A DNA stretch of 64,000 nt from Delftia acidovorans (GTDB lineage Bacteria > Pseudomonadota > Gammaproteobacteria > Burkholderiales > Burkholderiaceae_C). The stretch spans positions 1 to 64,000 of the forward strand of contig JAITUC010000046.1 in the NCBI GenBank assembly GCA_031286585.1, read 5' to 3'. Position 1 is the stretch's first letter. Every line of letters begins with the position of its first letter. Of the stretch, positions 54,023-63,156 are shown one piece after another. Both the position numbers and the translations under genes were made by a program. Below the pieces are notes generated by a model. The model was not told the origin of the DNA. It made no database searches and was given only the letters and a program-made list of their open reading frames with translations.

Positions 54023-54357
54023 GCACCGAAGCCCTGGGTGCGGTGTCCGCAGCCCTGTCCTCGATCGCCGAGCCTTCGCTGGCCCCTTTGCAAGGCACCA
54101 TGCATGCAGGGGGCGCTGGTGCGTCCGGTACCACCGGCGCCGGCTTTTCCAGCATGGTCACCCAGGGCCTGCAGCAGGTCAACGGACAGCTGCTGGCCAG
54201 CCAGGCGGACTTGCAGCAGCTGTCCGTGGGCAATGTGCAGAACCTGCACCAGGTCATGATCCGCCTCGAGGAAAGCCGGCTGGCGTTCCAGCTGACCATG
54301 CAGGTGCGAAACCGCCTGCTGGAGTCCTACCAGGACGTCATGAGGATGCAGGTGTAG
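54019..54357 (+). CDS. fliE: FliE, rod-MS-ring adaptor
   Basis: A 112-residue protein. A Gly/Ala-rich start is followed by the family part FSSMVTQGLQQVNGQLLASQADLQQL and LHQVMIRLEESRLAFQLTMQVRNRLLESYQDVMRMQV. Length is normal. 85 bases before fliF. Confidence 0.92.
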   Translation: MSTEALGAVSAALSSIAEPSLAPLQGTMHAGGAGASGTTGAGFSSMVTQGLQQVNGQLLASQADLQQLSVGNVQNLHQVMIRLEESRLAFQLTMQVRNRLLESYQDVMRMQV

Positions 54358-54442
54358 CCGCTGCAGGGCAGCGCAGGCAGCAGGCTTGCGCGCGCCCCGG
54401 ATCACACCGCTGAACTTCGCAACGCATCAAGAGCAAAAACAC

Positions 54443-55963
54443 ATGACTGAATTCTGGGAGGGCCTGGGCCGAGGCGCTCGCACCAGCCTGATCGCCGGGC
54501 TGATCGCCATCGTGCTGGGCACCGCCGCGCTGGCCTGGTGGCTGTTGAGAGCCGATTACCAGGTGCTGTTCTCGGATCTCAAGCCGCAGGACGCGGCTGC
54601 CATGAGCGCCGAGCTGGACAAGCTCAAGATTCCCTACCGCTTCGACGAAGCCCAGGGGGCCCTGCTGGTGGACAAGGCGCAGGTCTTGCCGACGCGGCTC
54701 AAGCTCATGGGCCAGGACATGCCGCTGCAGGGGGCCGTCGGCTTCGAGCTGTTCAACAACACCGACTTCGGCATGACCGAATTCGCGCAGAAGATCAACT
54801 ACCAGCGCGCCCTGCAGGGCGAGTTGACGCGTACCATTCTTTCGCTGTCCGAGATCCGTGATGTGCGGGTGCATCTGGCGCTGCCCGAACAGGGCCTGTT
54901 CAAGCAGGCTCAATCGCGGCCCAAGGCAGCCATCACCCTCACGCTGCGGGAAGGGCAGTATCTCAGGCCCGAGCAGGTCAATGGCATACAGCGCCTCGTG
55001 GCGGCCGCCACGCCGGGCATGACGGCCCAGGATGTCACCGTGGTCGACAGACAGGGCGTGGCGCTGAGCCGTTCGAGCGAGGAAAGCGCCGATGCGGGTG
55101 CGGCTGTCGCAGGCTCGGGACGGCTCGAACTCAAGAAGGACACGGAAGCCCAACTGGCCCGCAAGGCAGCGGCTGTGCTCGACCGCGCCTTCGGTCCCGG
55201 CCAGGCGCTGGCCAGCGTCGATGTCACGCTGAACATGGACCAGGTCCGCATCACGACCGAGGACGTGATTCCTGCCGCCTCTCGCACGGCAGACAGCCGT
55301 GGCGTCATCGTCAAGGAGCGCGAATCCGTGCGTGACGGCGGCCAGCCGCCACTCGATGCCGCGCGTGCGGGCAGCGCCGGTGGCGCGAGCACCCAGCGCG
55401 AGGTGGACTACCAGGTTGGCCGGCGCGTGGAGCAGATCGTCAGCCAGGCCGGATCGGTGCGCCGTATCCAGGTCGTGGCCGTGGTTCGCCAGCCGCTGGA
55501 CGCTGGCCAGGAGGACAAGCTGCGCCGCCTGCTGGCAGCCGCCGTGGGCGCGAGCACGGAGCGCGGCGATACCGTCGTCGTCCAATCCATGCAGGCGCTT
55601 TTGCCGGTGAATGGGGCTGCAACTGCAGCTGGCGCTGCCACGCAGCAGCAGGATGAAGCGCCGCTGCCTCCAGGCCAGGTCGTGCAGCCGGTGCCATCGG
55701 CGGCGTCGCATGCCGCGCCCAAGGGCCGTGGCCTCGATATCGATCTGCCCTTGCCCGTGCAGGCTGCGGCGGCTGTGGTCCTGTGCCTGGTGGTCGCACT
55801 GTTTGCCGTGAGCGCCGCGCGGGCGAACCGCAAGACGCCGTCCGCCATGCCCGCAGGCCTGAGCGATGCCGAGCGTCAAGCGGCCCTGCGCAAGCTGCAG
55901 CAGTGGATGCATGCCGATGGCGCAGGCCATGCCGCGCGGCCCATGGAAGGGCCGCAGACATGA
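54443..55963 (+). CDS. fliF: FliF, MS-ring protein
   Basis: A 506-residue protein, slightly short. Membrane helix 1 is at about 17-36, ring-building motifs follow (YRFDEAQGALLVDKAQVLPTRLKLMGQ, NYQRALQGELTRTILSLSEIRDVRVHLALPEQGLF), helix 2 near 430-450 and a C-terminal tail that should bind FliG. AAGAGCAAA lies upstream. Stop overlaps the FliG-like gene. Confidence 0.95.
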   Translation: MTEFWEGLGRGARTSLIAGLIAIVLGTAALAWWLLRADYQVLFSDLKPQDAAAMSAELDKLKIPYRFDEAQGALLVDKAQVLPTRLKLMGQDMPLQGAVGFELFNNTDFGMTEFAQKINYQRALQGELTRTILSLSEIRDVRVHLALPEQGLFKQAQSRPKAAITLTLREGQYLRPEQVNGIQRLVAAATPGMTAQDVTVVDRQGVALSRSSEESADAGAAVAGSGRLELKKDTEAQLARKAAAVLDRAFGPGQALASVDVTLNMDQVRITTEDVIPAASRTADSRGVIVKERESVRDGGQPPLDAARAGSAGGASTQREVDYQVGRRVEQIVSQAGSVRRIQVVAVVRQPLDAGQEDKLRRLLAAAVGASTERGDTVVVQSMQALLPVNGAATAAGAATQQQDEAPLPPGQVVQPVPSAASHAAPKGRGLDIDLPLPVQAAAAVVLCLVVALFAVSAARANRKTPSAMPAGLSDAERQAALRKLQQWMHADGAGHAARPMEGPQT

Positions 55964-56577
55964 GCTTCGCCGAACTGGCTTTTGCGCCCCAGACCGATCC
56001 GAGAAGGGCGGCTTTGCTGCTGCATGCCATGGCGCCCGCCGATCGCGATTGGCTGCTGGAGCGCATGCCGGCGCCTGCGGGGCAGGCGCTGCGCGGCTTG
56101 CTGATCGAACTGGCGGAACTGGGCATACCGCCCGACACCGAATTGCTGGGCAGCGTGCTGAAAGCACCTCGTTCGCATGATGCGCTGGCTGTGCCGGCGG
56201 TGCACGCCGAGGTCTCCGAGGATGCGCCTTTCCTGATGGCGCTCGATGCCGGCGGCATCGACGCGCTGGTCCGGGCCTGGCAGGGCCAGCCGTCCAGGCT
56301 GGTCGCACGGGCGCTGTGCCTGAGGCCCTGGCCCTGGCGTCCTCTGGTGCTGGAAAGGCTGCCGCTGCCCCAGCGCCGCCGTGTGATGGACCTGATGGAG
56401 TCCATGTCCCTGGATGCTCCAGGCGACAACGCCATGGCTGTCGCGCTGATGGCCGCCATGCGCCGCTGCTGCGAGCACGCTGGCGATGCCGCCGGTGGCG
56501 TGCCCACGGTGCGGCCTGCCGGGCGTGGCAATGAGCGTGGCCATGGCCTGCTGCGATGGCTGAAAAGAGGTCTTTGA
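55960..56577 (+). CDS. fliG: Reduced FliG-like motor-switch protein
   Basis: A 205-residue protein exactly where fliG belongs (fliF-fliG-fliH-fliI-fliJ); normal FliG is about 330. The end half (DAPFLMALDAGGIDALVRAWQ ... LERLPLPQRRRVMDLMESM) can be aligned by eye with the C-terminal FliG domain (LDDRSVQLLLREV ... MSRRAADILRDDL). The middle domain with the EHPQ motif is missing, and one of the two torque-helix acids appears replaced. It may still couple FliF to FliM/N, but switching and torque should differ. Identification rests on position and weak similarity. Confidence 0.6.
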   Translation: MSFAELAFAPQTDPRRAALLLHAMAPADRDWLLERMPAPAGQALRGLLIELAELGIPPDTELLGSVLKAPRSHDALAVPAVHAEVSEDAPFLMALDAGGIDALVRAWQGQPSRLVARALCLRPWPWRPLVLERLPLPQRRRVMDLMESMSLDAPGDNAMAVALMAAMRRCCEHAGDAAGGVPTVRPAGRGNERGHGLLRWLKRGL

Positions 56578-57491
56578 TGCCTGGCGAACCCCTGATCCTG
56601 CGCGACGCAGACTGGATGCCCGAGGCGCTGAAGATCGGCAGGCCGACCAGGGCCGGCGTGGCCGCGCCGAGCGCTGCAGTCGCCCATGCAACTGCGCCGG
56701 CCCCTGCCGCAGCGCCTGCGCCTTCTGCAACGCCTGCGCCTTCTGCCCAGTGGCTGGAGCAGCAGCGCCGCGCCGCCTATGAGGAAGGCCTGAAGGCAGG
56801 GCGCAAGGCCGGGGACGCCGAACTCGAGCAGCGCGCCCAGGCGCTGTCCCATGAGCAGGCCCAGGTGCGAGAAGCCACGGCTGCGCTGCAGCGCGAGCAA
56901 AAGGAGTGGCAGCAGCGCAGGCAAGCCGGTGAGCAGCAGATGTCGGCTCAGCGGGATTCGCTGCAAAGGCTGCTCCAGCAACTTCCAGAGGCCTGGGAGG
57001 GCTTCCTGCAGGATGCCGAGGAAGACATGCTGTCGCTGGTCTTTGAGGCGGTCTGCCGCATCACGGGCGAGCAGGCCATCAGCCGCGACGGGGCGCGTGC
57101 CATGCTGCAGCGCACGGTGCAGGCCTGGCATGGACGCCGGCCCTTGAGCGTGCATGTGCATCCCGACGATCTGGACGCGCTGCAGTCCGATGCGCCGCTG
57201 CGCCAGATGCTTTCCGCATCGGGCTTCACCGCCGAGAGACAGACACTGCGCTGGGTCGCCGATCCCGAAGTGCAGTTGGGCGGCTGTCTGCTGCGCTCCG
57301 AAGAGGGCGCGCTGGACGCGCGCCTGGAGGTACAACTGCAAGCCCTCAGGGCCAGCCTGGCGCAGACGCGGGAGGTGCGGCGGGAGATGCAGCGGGATGG
57401 GCAGCGGCAGGGGCAGCGGCAAGTCCAGCACGATCAGACAACTGCTGCAGACGGCGGCCCGATCAAGCCCGCAGGGGAGGCAGCACGATGA
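56577..57491 (+). CDS. fliH: FliH, export ATPase regulator
   Basis: A 304-residue protein: a Pro/Ala-rich N-terminal region with ATPAPS repeats (about 35-60), a long coiled coil (about 60-135) and the C-terminal FliH/YscL domain (AGARAMLQRTVQAW ... VHVHPDDLDAL ... VADPEVQLGGCLLRSEEGALDARLEVQL). ATG at 56577 is chosen because AAGAGG precedes it and it overlaps the stop of the FliG-like gene. Confidence 0.88.
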   Translation: MPGEPLILRDADWMPEALKIGRPTRAGVAAPSAAVAHATAPAPAAAPAPSATPAPSAQWLEQQRRAAYEEGLKAGRKAGDAELEQRAQALSHEQAQVREATAALQREQKEWQQRRQAGEQQMSAQRDSLQRLLQQLPEAWEGFLQDAEEDMLSLVFEAVCRITGEQAISRDGARAMLQRTVQAWHGRRPLSVHVHPDDLDALQSDAPLRQMLSASGFTAERQTLRWVADPEVQLGGCLLRSEEGALDARLEVQLQALRASLAQTREVRREMQRDGQRQGQRQVQHDQTTAADGGPIKPAGEAAR

Positions 57492-58981
57492 CCGTGCCCT
57501 TGCCCTTGCTTGATGTGCGCGCCATTCTCGGTGAGTACCGCAGCGCCCTGCGCCAGGCCGAGCTGTCCCGGCGACTGGGCCGTGTCCTGCAGATGCAGGG
57601 CCTGGCCATCGAGGCGCAGGGGCCTGATGCCACGGTGGGCGAGCTGTGCCGCATCCTGCCGCGCCAGCGACCTGCCGAGCGTGGCGGGAGCTGGCAGGAA
57701 CCCCTGTCGCCCGAGCACGGCGTTCTGGCCGAAGTCGTGGGACTGAGGGGCGACGTGATCACCCTCATGCCCTACGGCAGCATGCACGGCGTGGCAGCAG
57801 GCTCCGAGATCGTGGCACTGGGGCGCCAGGCGAGCTTCGGCGTCGGGCCCGCACTGCTGGGCCGCGTGATCGACGGATTCGGGCATGCGCTGGACCAGCG
57901 GCCCGATCCCGTTGCGCCGCTGCAGTGTCCGCTGCATGCGGCGCCCATCAATCCCATGCAGCGCCCGCGCATCCACGAGGTGCTGCAGACCGGCGTGCGC
58001 TGCCTTGATGGCCTGCTGACCGTGGGCAAGGGCCAGCGCGTGGGCATTTTCGCGGGCAGTGGCGTCGGCAAGAGCACGCTGCTGGGCATGATTGCCCAGC
58101 ACGTCAGCGCCGATGTCAACGTCATTGCGCTGATCGGTGAGCGTGGGCGCGAGGTGCGCGAATTCATCGACAAGCAACTCGGCCCCGAAGGCCTCGCGCG
58201 GTCCGTGGTGGTGGTGGCCACATCCGACCAGCCGGCCCTGGCACGCATACGCGCTGCGCATGCGGCCGTCACCATTGCCGAGTACTTCCGCGACCAGGGG
58301 CGCCAGGTCCTGCTGACCATGGATTCGGTCACGCGCCTGGCCATGGCGCGGCGCGAGGTGGGGCTGGCCGCAGGTGAGCCGCCCACGGCACGCGGCTACA
58401 CGCCGTCCGTGTTCGCCGAGCTGCCCCAGCTGTGCGAGCGCTGTGGCACGGCGCCGTCGGGAGGCTCCATCACCGCGCTGCTGACCGTGCTGGTGGAAGG
58501 GGACGACATGAACGAGCCCATTGCCGACAGCCTGCGCTCCATCCTCGATGGCCATGTGGTGCTGTCGCGGCATATCGCCCATGAAGGCCAGTACCCGGCC
58601 ATCGACGTGCTGCGCAGCGCCAGCCGGCTGCTGCCCGACCTGACCACGCCGCAGGAGCGCGAACTGATTTCCGATGCGGTGCGCCATCTCGCCCTGCTGG
58701 ATCGCAACCGGCAGCTGGTGGACATCGGCGCCTACGAAAAAGGCATGAACCCCGAACTGGACCAGGCGCTGCTGCTGGCTCCGGGCCTGAAGCAATGGCT
58801 CAGCCAGGCCGAGGGCGGAATCTCCCGCAGCCAGGCCATGGGCGAATTGCGCAAGCTGCTGTGGCCCGACAGGCCTGCCGTGCAGGCAGGGCCTTTGCTC
58901 GCACCCGCCCCAGCGGCGGCGCCGGCCCGGTCGCCGGCCAAATTCAGCTTCTCGCTGACCCCTCAGAAAGGCAAGCGATGA
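57488..58981 (+). CDS. fliI: FliI, export ATPase
   Basis: A 497-residue ATPase. Walker A AGSGVGKST at about 189-197, Walker B aspartate D279 (VLLTMDS), arginine-finger region and the GSITALLTVLVEGDDMNEPIAD loop intact. A proline/alanine-rich tail of about 40 residues extends beyond the family end. Overlaps fliH and fliJ. Confidence 0.96.
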   Translation: MTVPLPLLDVRAILGEYRSALRQAELSRRLGRVLQMQGLAIEAQGPDATVGELCRILPRQRPAERGGSWQEPLSPEHGVLAEVVGLRGDVITLMPYGSMHGVAAGSEIVALGRQASFGVGPALLGRVIDGFGHALDQRPDPVAPLQCPLHAAPINPMQRPRIHEVLQTGVRCLDGLLTVGKGQRVGIFAGSGVGKSTLLGMIAQHVSADVNVIALIGERGREVREFIDKQLGPEGLARSVVVVATSDQPALARIRAAHAAVTIAEYFRDQGRQVLLTMDSVTRLAMARREVGLAAGEPPTARGYTPSVFAELPQLCERCGTAPSGGSITALLTVLVEGDDMNEPIADSLRSILDGHVVLSRHIAHEGQYPAIDVLRSASRLLPDLTTPQERELISDAVRHLALLDRNRQLVDIGAYEKGMNPELDQALLLAPGLKQWLSQAEGGISRSQAMGELRKLLWPDRPAVQAGPLLAPAPAAAPARSPAKFSFSLTPQKGKR

Positions 58982-59502
58982 CCAGACATGGACAGTCCGC
59001 ATCGCAATCCGTGCCGAATGTGGATCTGCGCGGCTTTTCCTATGCGCTCACCCCCTATCTGCGCAAGCAGGAGTGGCAGATGGAACGGCTGCAGGCGCGC
59101 ATGACCGGACTGCAGCACAGCCTGGCCCAGGCCGAACACGCTTTGCAGGAGCAAGAGGCCTCCATGCAGGCACATGCCGCCCAAATGCGGCAGGCGCTGC
59201 ACTCGCGCCCTGATCCGCTGCTTCACCGCAGGGGGCTGGCTTTCCTGTCCGGCCTGCACGCGCGCATCGATAGCCAGAAGCAGGAAGTGCAGGCTCTGCG
59301 TGCGCAGAAGGCCGACCTCCAGGCGGAGTGCCTTGCCCAGCAGCGCAGCATCGACGGGCTGCTGGAGCACAGGACACAGGCCCTGCATGAATATGCGCTT
59401 GAAGCCGGGCGCGCTGCAGCGGCAGAGGCAGACCGTGACTGGGTAGGCCGCTTGGCCATGCGCCAGCCACTGCGTGAATTCCGCGTGGAGCAGTCCGAAT
59501 GA
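58978..59502 (+). CDS. fliJ: FliJ, export stalk/chaperone-escort protein
   Basis: A 174-residue protein, nearly all coiled coil (about 28-150; heptads such as MERLQARMTGLQHSLAQAEHALQEQEA), as FliJ is. Sequence is poorly conserved in this family, so position between fliI and fliK decides. Confidence 0.75.
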   Translation: MTRHGQSASQSVPNVDLRGFSYALTPYLRKQEWQMERLQARMTGLQHSLAQAEHALQEQEASMQAHAAQMRQALHSRPDPLLHRRGLAFLSGLHARIDSQKQEVQALRAQKADLQAECLAQQRSIDGLLEHRTQALHEYALEAGRAAAAEADRDWVGRLAMRQPLREFRVEQSE

Positions 59503-60683
59503 ACAGTCTCGATATTCATTCCTCAGGCCTGCCCGCTTTGCCTGCGCTCCCTTTCGGTGAAAAAGGCGTGGGGCAGGGCGGCGGTGCACCGCAGGATCAG
59601 GCACCGACGGGACAGCGCTCGCGTCAGGCCTGGTTGCGGGAAATGGAACGGGCCCAGCTGGCAGGCTGGTTCCAGCCGTTCGGCACGGCGACAGGTGACA
59701 TTGCGCAGCACAACCCCAAGACGCAGGCGCGCCCCGTGCAAGCTGGTGCGCCAGGTCCTGCTACGCCGCAGGCTGCACAGCGGCAGCCTCAGATGTCCAT
59801 GCCCGGGCAGGCCCAGGCGCAGGCGCGTTCAGTGGCCGCGACCGACTCCGGGATCACCCGGACTGCGTCGGCTTCGGGCGCTGCGCCGGCGTTGGCCGAG
59901 AAAGCATCCCCCGGTTTGGCGGCTGGCCATTCGGGAACGTGGGAGTCACTGTCGCCGCGGTCGGGCCACGGCCTGTCCATGGGCGACTCCTCTGCAGCCG
60001 TGGCTGCCTATGCCGCCGCCGGCGCTGACGCGGCGTCGGCATCGGTCGGCGAGGGCGGTGCCCCCGGCCTTTCCAAGGCCATGTCCGCAGCGGCGGCGCA
60101 GCAGGCATCTGCGGCATCGGCGACTGCAGCGGCTCCAGCCGCACCAGAGCACGCGGGCATTCGTCCGCCTATCCACATGGCGGTGCAGACGGCTGTGCCC
60201 TTGCCTGCCTCGCCATCCGCCGTGCTTGCCCTGCTGGCCGTGCGCGACGCAGCGGCCCCGGCAACTCCCGTGCAAGGCGCAGATGGGCCGTCGACCCGTG
60301 CGTCGCAATCGCCGGCAAGCCCCTCGGCCGCGTCAGGCCCTGCCATTGCGCGCTGGCAGGGTGCCGCACAGGCACAAGGCATGCGCATGCATGCGCAGTG
60401 GACGGAGCGCGGCGTGCAGCTGTGGCTGGGCCTGGACGGCAGCGCCCAGCAGGTGGGGGTGCAGGCGCAGGCCGTCGTGTACTCGCTGCATCGCCTGCTG
60501 CGCGACCAGGGCCAGCAGCTCAGCCGGGTGGTCTGCAACGGGCAGGTGGTATTCGATGCCGCGACGGCCCGGGCAGGCGCGGGCCGTGCACTGCATGGGT
60601 TTTCGGACCTCTTCGACAGGTATGCCTCGGCCACGCCGGGCATGCCGGCTTTCCTTCCATCCTCCAGCAAGGAGATTTCATGA
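59499..60683 (+). CDS. fliK: FliK, hook-length control protein
   Basis: A 394-residue protein, most of it a low-complexity Ala/Ser/Pro/Gln-rich ruler (about 25-290). The C-terminal part (about 295-390; MRMHAQWTERGVQLWLGLDG) is a divergent version of the substrate-specificity domain. Position before flgD-flgE supports the call; sequence alone would not. Confidence 0.75.
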   Translation: MNSLDIHSSGLPALPALPFGEKGVGQGGGAPQDQAPTGQRSRQAWLREMERAQLAGWFQPFGTATGDIAQHNPKTQARPVQAGAPGPATPQAAQRQPQMSMPGQAQAQARSVAATDSGITRTASASGAAPALAEKASPGLAAGHSGTWESLSPRSGHGLSMGDSSAAVAAYAAAGADAASASVGEGGAPGLSKAMSAAAAQQASAASATAAAPAAPEHAGIRPPIHMAVQTAVPLPASPSAVLALLAVRDAAAPATPVQGADGPSTRASQSPASPSAASGPAIARWQGAAQAQGMRMHAQWTERGVQLWLGLDGSAQQVGVQAQAVVYSLHRLLRDQGQQLSRVVCNGQVVFDAATARAGAGRALHGFSDLFDRYASATPGMPAFLPSSSKEIS

Positions 60684-61078
60684 GCATCGACAGCATCGGC
60701 AGCGCCACCACGGGACTGCGCGGCAACAGCCTGGGACAGGAGGATTTCATGAAGATCCTGCTGACCCAGCTGACCTACCAGGATCCCCTCAAGCCCATGG
60801 ACAACCAGCAGTTCATGGCCCAGATGGCGCAATTCACCAGCCTGGAGCAAACCCAGCAGCTCAACCAGAAGATGGCCACCCTGATCAGCAACCAGGCAGC
60901 CCTGCAGTCCGTGGGCCTCATCGGCCGCACCGTGGACATCAACACGGGAGGCTCCTCGCTGACCGGCACCGTGGCCTCGCTGTCCCTGTCTGGTGATTCG
61001 CCTTCCATCACCGTGCGCACCAGCTCCGGCGCCACGCTCCAGAACATCGCCCTGAGCCAGATCACCGCAGTGCGGTGA
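60680..61078 (+). CDS. flgD: Short FlgD, hook-cap protein
   Basis: A 132-residue protein; usual FlgD is about 220-230. The N-terminal motif LGQEDFMKILLTQLTYQDPLKPMDNQQFMAQMAQFTSLEQTQQLNQ and a Tudor-like half (IGRTVDINTGGSSLTGTVASLSL) are present, the FnIII-like domain is not. AAGGAGA precedes the ATG. 25 bases before flgE. Confidence 0.9.
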   Translation: MSIDSIGSATTGLRGNSLGQEDFMKILLTQLTYQDPLKPMDNQQFMAQMAQFTSLEQTQQLNQKMATLISNQAALQSVGLIGRTVDINTGGSSLTGTVASLSLSGDSPSITVRTSSGATLQNIALSQITAVR

Positions 61079-61103
61079 AGCGCTCCCATCCCGAGGACAT
61101 TCC

Positions 61104-62276
61104 ATGATCGAATCCATCTACGTCGGCATGACGGGCCTGGCCAGCTTCTCGCGCGGGCTGCGTGTCATCGCCAACAACACCACCAACCTCAACACGCCCG
61201 GCTTCAAAAGCTCCACGCTGCGCTTTGCCGATGCCTTTTATGCGGGCGGAGGCTATTCGGGCCGCCAGTTCGGTCAGATGGGCTATGGCGTGACTACCAC
61301 CGGTACGGCCATGTCCTTCAAGCCCGGCGAACTGCGCCAGACCGGCAATGGACTGGACCTGGCCATGGACGGCCAGGGACTGTTCATGCTCAAGGCCGAG
61401 GACGGCAGCATCCGCTACACGCGCGCGGGCCAGTTCCAGTTCGACAAGACCGGCGTGCTCGTCAGCGGCAGCGGAGCCAAGGTCATGGGCGTGGGCACCA
61501 ACGGCGCGGCGACCGAGATCAGCATCGCCAATCTCAAGACCACCACGGGCAAGGCCACGACCTCCGCCAAATTCACGGGCAATCTGTCGAGCGCAGGCAC
61601 GGACCAGACGGTCAACGGCGTGCGCGTCTATGACGCGGCGGGCGGCGAGCATCTGCTGACCCTCAAGCTCACCAACACCAATGCCACCACGGCAGGCAGC
61701 TGGAAGGTGGAGTTGATGGATGGCACCACCCTTGTCGATACCAAGCAGATCGTCTTTCAGGACGGCAAGCCCACGGCAGCCACCTCCAGGCTGTCCTTCA
61801 CCTACTCGCCTGCCGGCCAGGCCGCCATGCCAGTGACGCTGGACTTCAGCACCGATGTCACCTCCTTCGCCTCGGGCACCCTGTCCACCCTGGCCTTTGC
61901 GTCCCAGGACGGCTATGCGCCGGCGGAACTCAGCTCTGTCTCCTTCGATGCGACCGGCACCCTGGTGCTGACCTATGGCAACGGACAGACCAGCAAGGGA
62001 CCCCGCCTGTCGCTGGGGCGTTTCGACACGGTCGATGCCGTGGGCACCGTGGGCAACAACGAATTCGTGGCGCTGGACGGCGGCGCCTGGCATACGGGTG
62101 TGGCCGGTGGCGCCTTCGGCAACGTGCGCGCGGGCTATGTGGAAATCTCCAACGTCGATCTGTCGCAGGAGTTCAGCGACCTGGTCATCATGCAGCGCGG
62201 CTATCAGGCCAGCTCCCAGGTCATCTCCACGGCCAACGAGATGCTGCAGGAGCTTTTCTCCATGAAGAGCCGTTGA
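61104..62276 (+). CDS. flgE: FlgE, hook protein
   Basis: A 390-residue hook subunit. N-terminal SIYVGMTGLASFSRGLRVIANNTTNLNTPGFKSS, C-terminal EISNVDLSQEFSDLVIMQRGYQASSQVISTANEMLQELFSM. Length is normal. GAGGA precedes the ATG. Confidence 0.95.
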   Translation: MIESIYVGMTGLASFSRGLRVIANNTTNLNTPGFKSSTLRFADAFYAGGGYSGRQFGQMGYGVTTTGTAMSFKPGELRQTGNGLDLAMDGQGLFMLKAEDGSIRYTRAGQFQFDKTGVLVSGSGAKVMGVGTNGAATEISIANLKTTTGKATTSAKFTGNLSSAGTDQTVNGVRVYDAAGGEHLLTLKLTNTNATTAGSWKVELMDGTTLVDTKQIVFQDGKPTAATSRLSFTYSPAGQAAMPVTLDFSTDVTSFASGTLSTLAFASQDGYAPAELSSVSFDATGTLVLTYGNGQTSKGPRLSLGRFDTVDAVGTVGNNEFVALDGGAWHTGVAGGAFGNVRAGYVEISNVDLSQEFSDLVIMQRGYQASSQVISTANEMLQELFSMKSR

Positions 62277-62279
62277 TCC

Positions 62280-63149
62280 ATGGTGCGTACATTGCAGGAT
62301 CAATGCGTGGCTGCAGGTCTGCTGTCCCTGCAGGACTCGGCCCGGGCCAGGCCGCTGCGGGTCTGGAGCGCCCGCCAGAAAGAGAACGTCTGCGACGCCG
62401 TGCAGGCCGTGCTGCTCCAGTGGCATGCCGACTGGAGCGTGCATGGCGATGCCCCGGGGGCGCCTGCGGCATTGCGCGTGCAGGACCCCGGTGGCAATGA
62501 TGGCGAAAGCGTGGACATGCTGGACGAACAGGCCGCGCCGCGCGCTCTGCACGCGCTCCTGTTCGGCCAGCCGGCGGCCGATCCCGACCGGCGCGGCCCG
62601 GCAGCACCTGCCCTGGATATGGCAGCAGGGCTGTGCGCACAGGCCTGGCAGTCCTTGAATGGCAGGCTGCATCAGCTGGCGGGCGCCGCCCTGGGGGAAC
62701 GTCAGGGCGCTGCCCCCGGACCCTGGTCCGGTGCCGTTGTCCTGGCGCTGGACTGGGGCGGGCTGCGCTGGGTACTGCGCCTGAACGCATCTGCCGTGGA
62801 GCAAGTCCTCGCCTCGTGCGGCGAGCTGGATACCGACTCGCGGGATCAGGCCGAAGGCGCCGTACGCACACCCCTGGTGCCGCTGGTGCCGGTGGCAAGT
62901 GCCCTGCACAGCCAGACGGTGACGGTCCGCCTCGAACTCAACCCCATATCACTAAGCCTGGGACAGCTGCAATCGCTGGCGCCGGGCGATGTCATCACCT
63001 TGACGCACGCGCTGGAACAGCCTGCCCTGCTGCGACTGCAATCCCGGCAGGGCATGGATGCCGGTGAGCTCCTGTGCACCGGCTGGCTGGGGCAGTCGCA
63101 AGGCCACCTGGGCGTCGAGCTTCAACCCCTTTCCAACACATCTTCCTGA
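62280..63149 (+). CDS. fliM: FliM-like switch protein (divergent)
   Basis: A 289-residue protein; FliM is usually about 330. The C-terminal SPOA domain (about 205-285; TVTVRLELNPISLSLGQLQSLAPGDVITLTHALEQPALL) is clear. The N-terminus lacks the conserved LSQDEIDALL CheY-binding motif of ordinary FliM and starts MVRTLQDQCVAAGLL instead. The middle region is poorly conserved. Position before fliN and fliO supports the call. Confidence 0.7.
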   Translation: MVRTLQDQCVAAGLLSLQDSARARPLRVWSARQKENVCDAVQAVLLQWHADWSVHGDAPGAPAALRVQDPGGNDGESVDMLDEQAAPRALHALLFGQPAADPDRRGPAAPALDMAAGLCAQAWQSLNGRLHQLAGAALGERQGAAPGPWSGAVVLALDWGGLRWVLRLNASAVEQVLASCGELDTDSRDQAEGAVRTPLVPLVPVASALHSQTVTVRLELNPISLSLGQLQSLAPGDVITLTHALEQPALLRLQSRQGMDAGELLCTGWLGQSQGHLGVELQPLSNTSS

Positions 63150-63156
63150 ACTGTCT

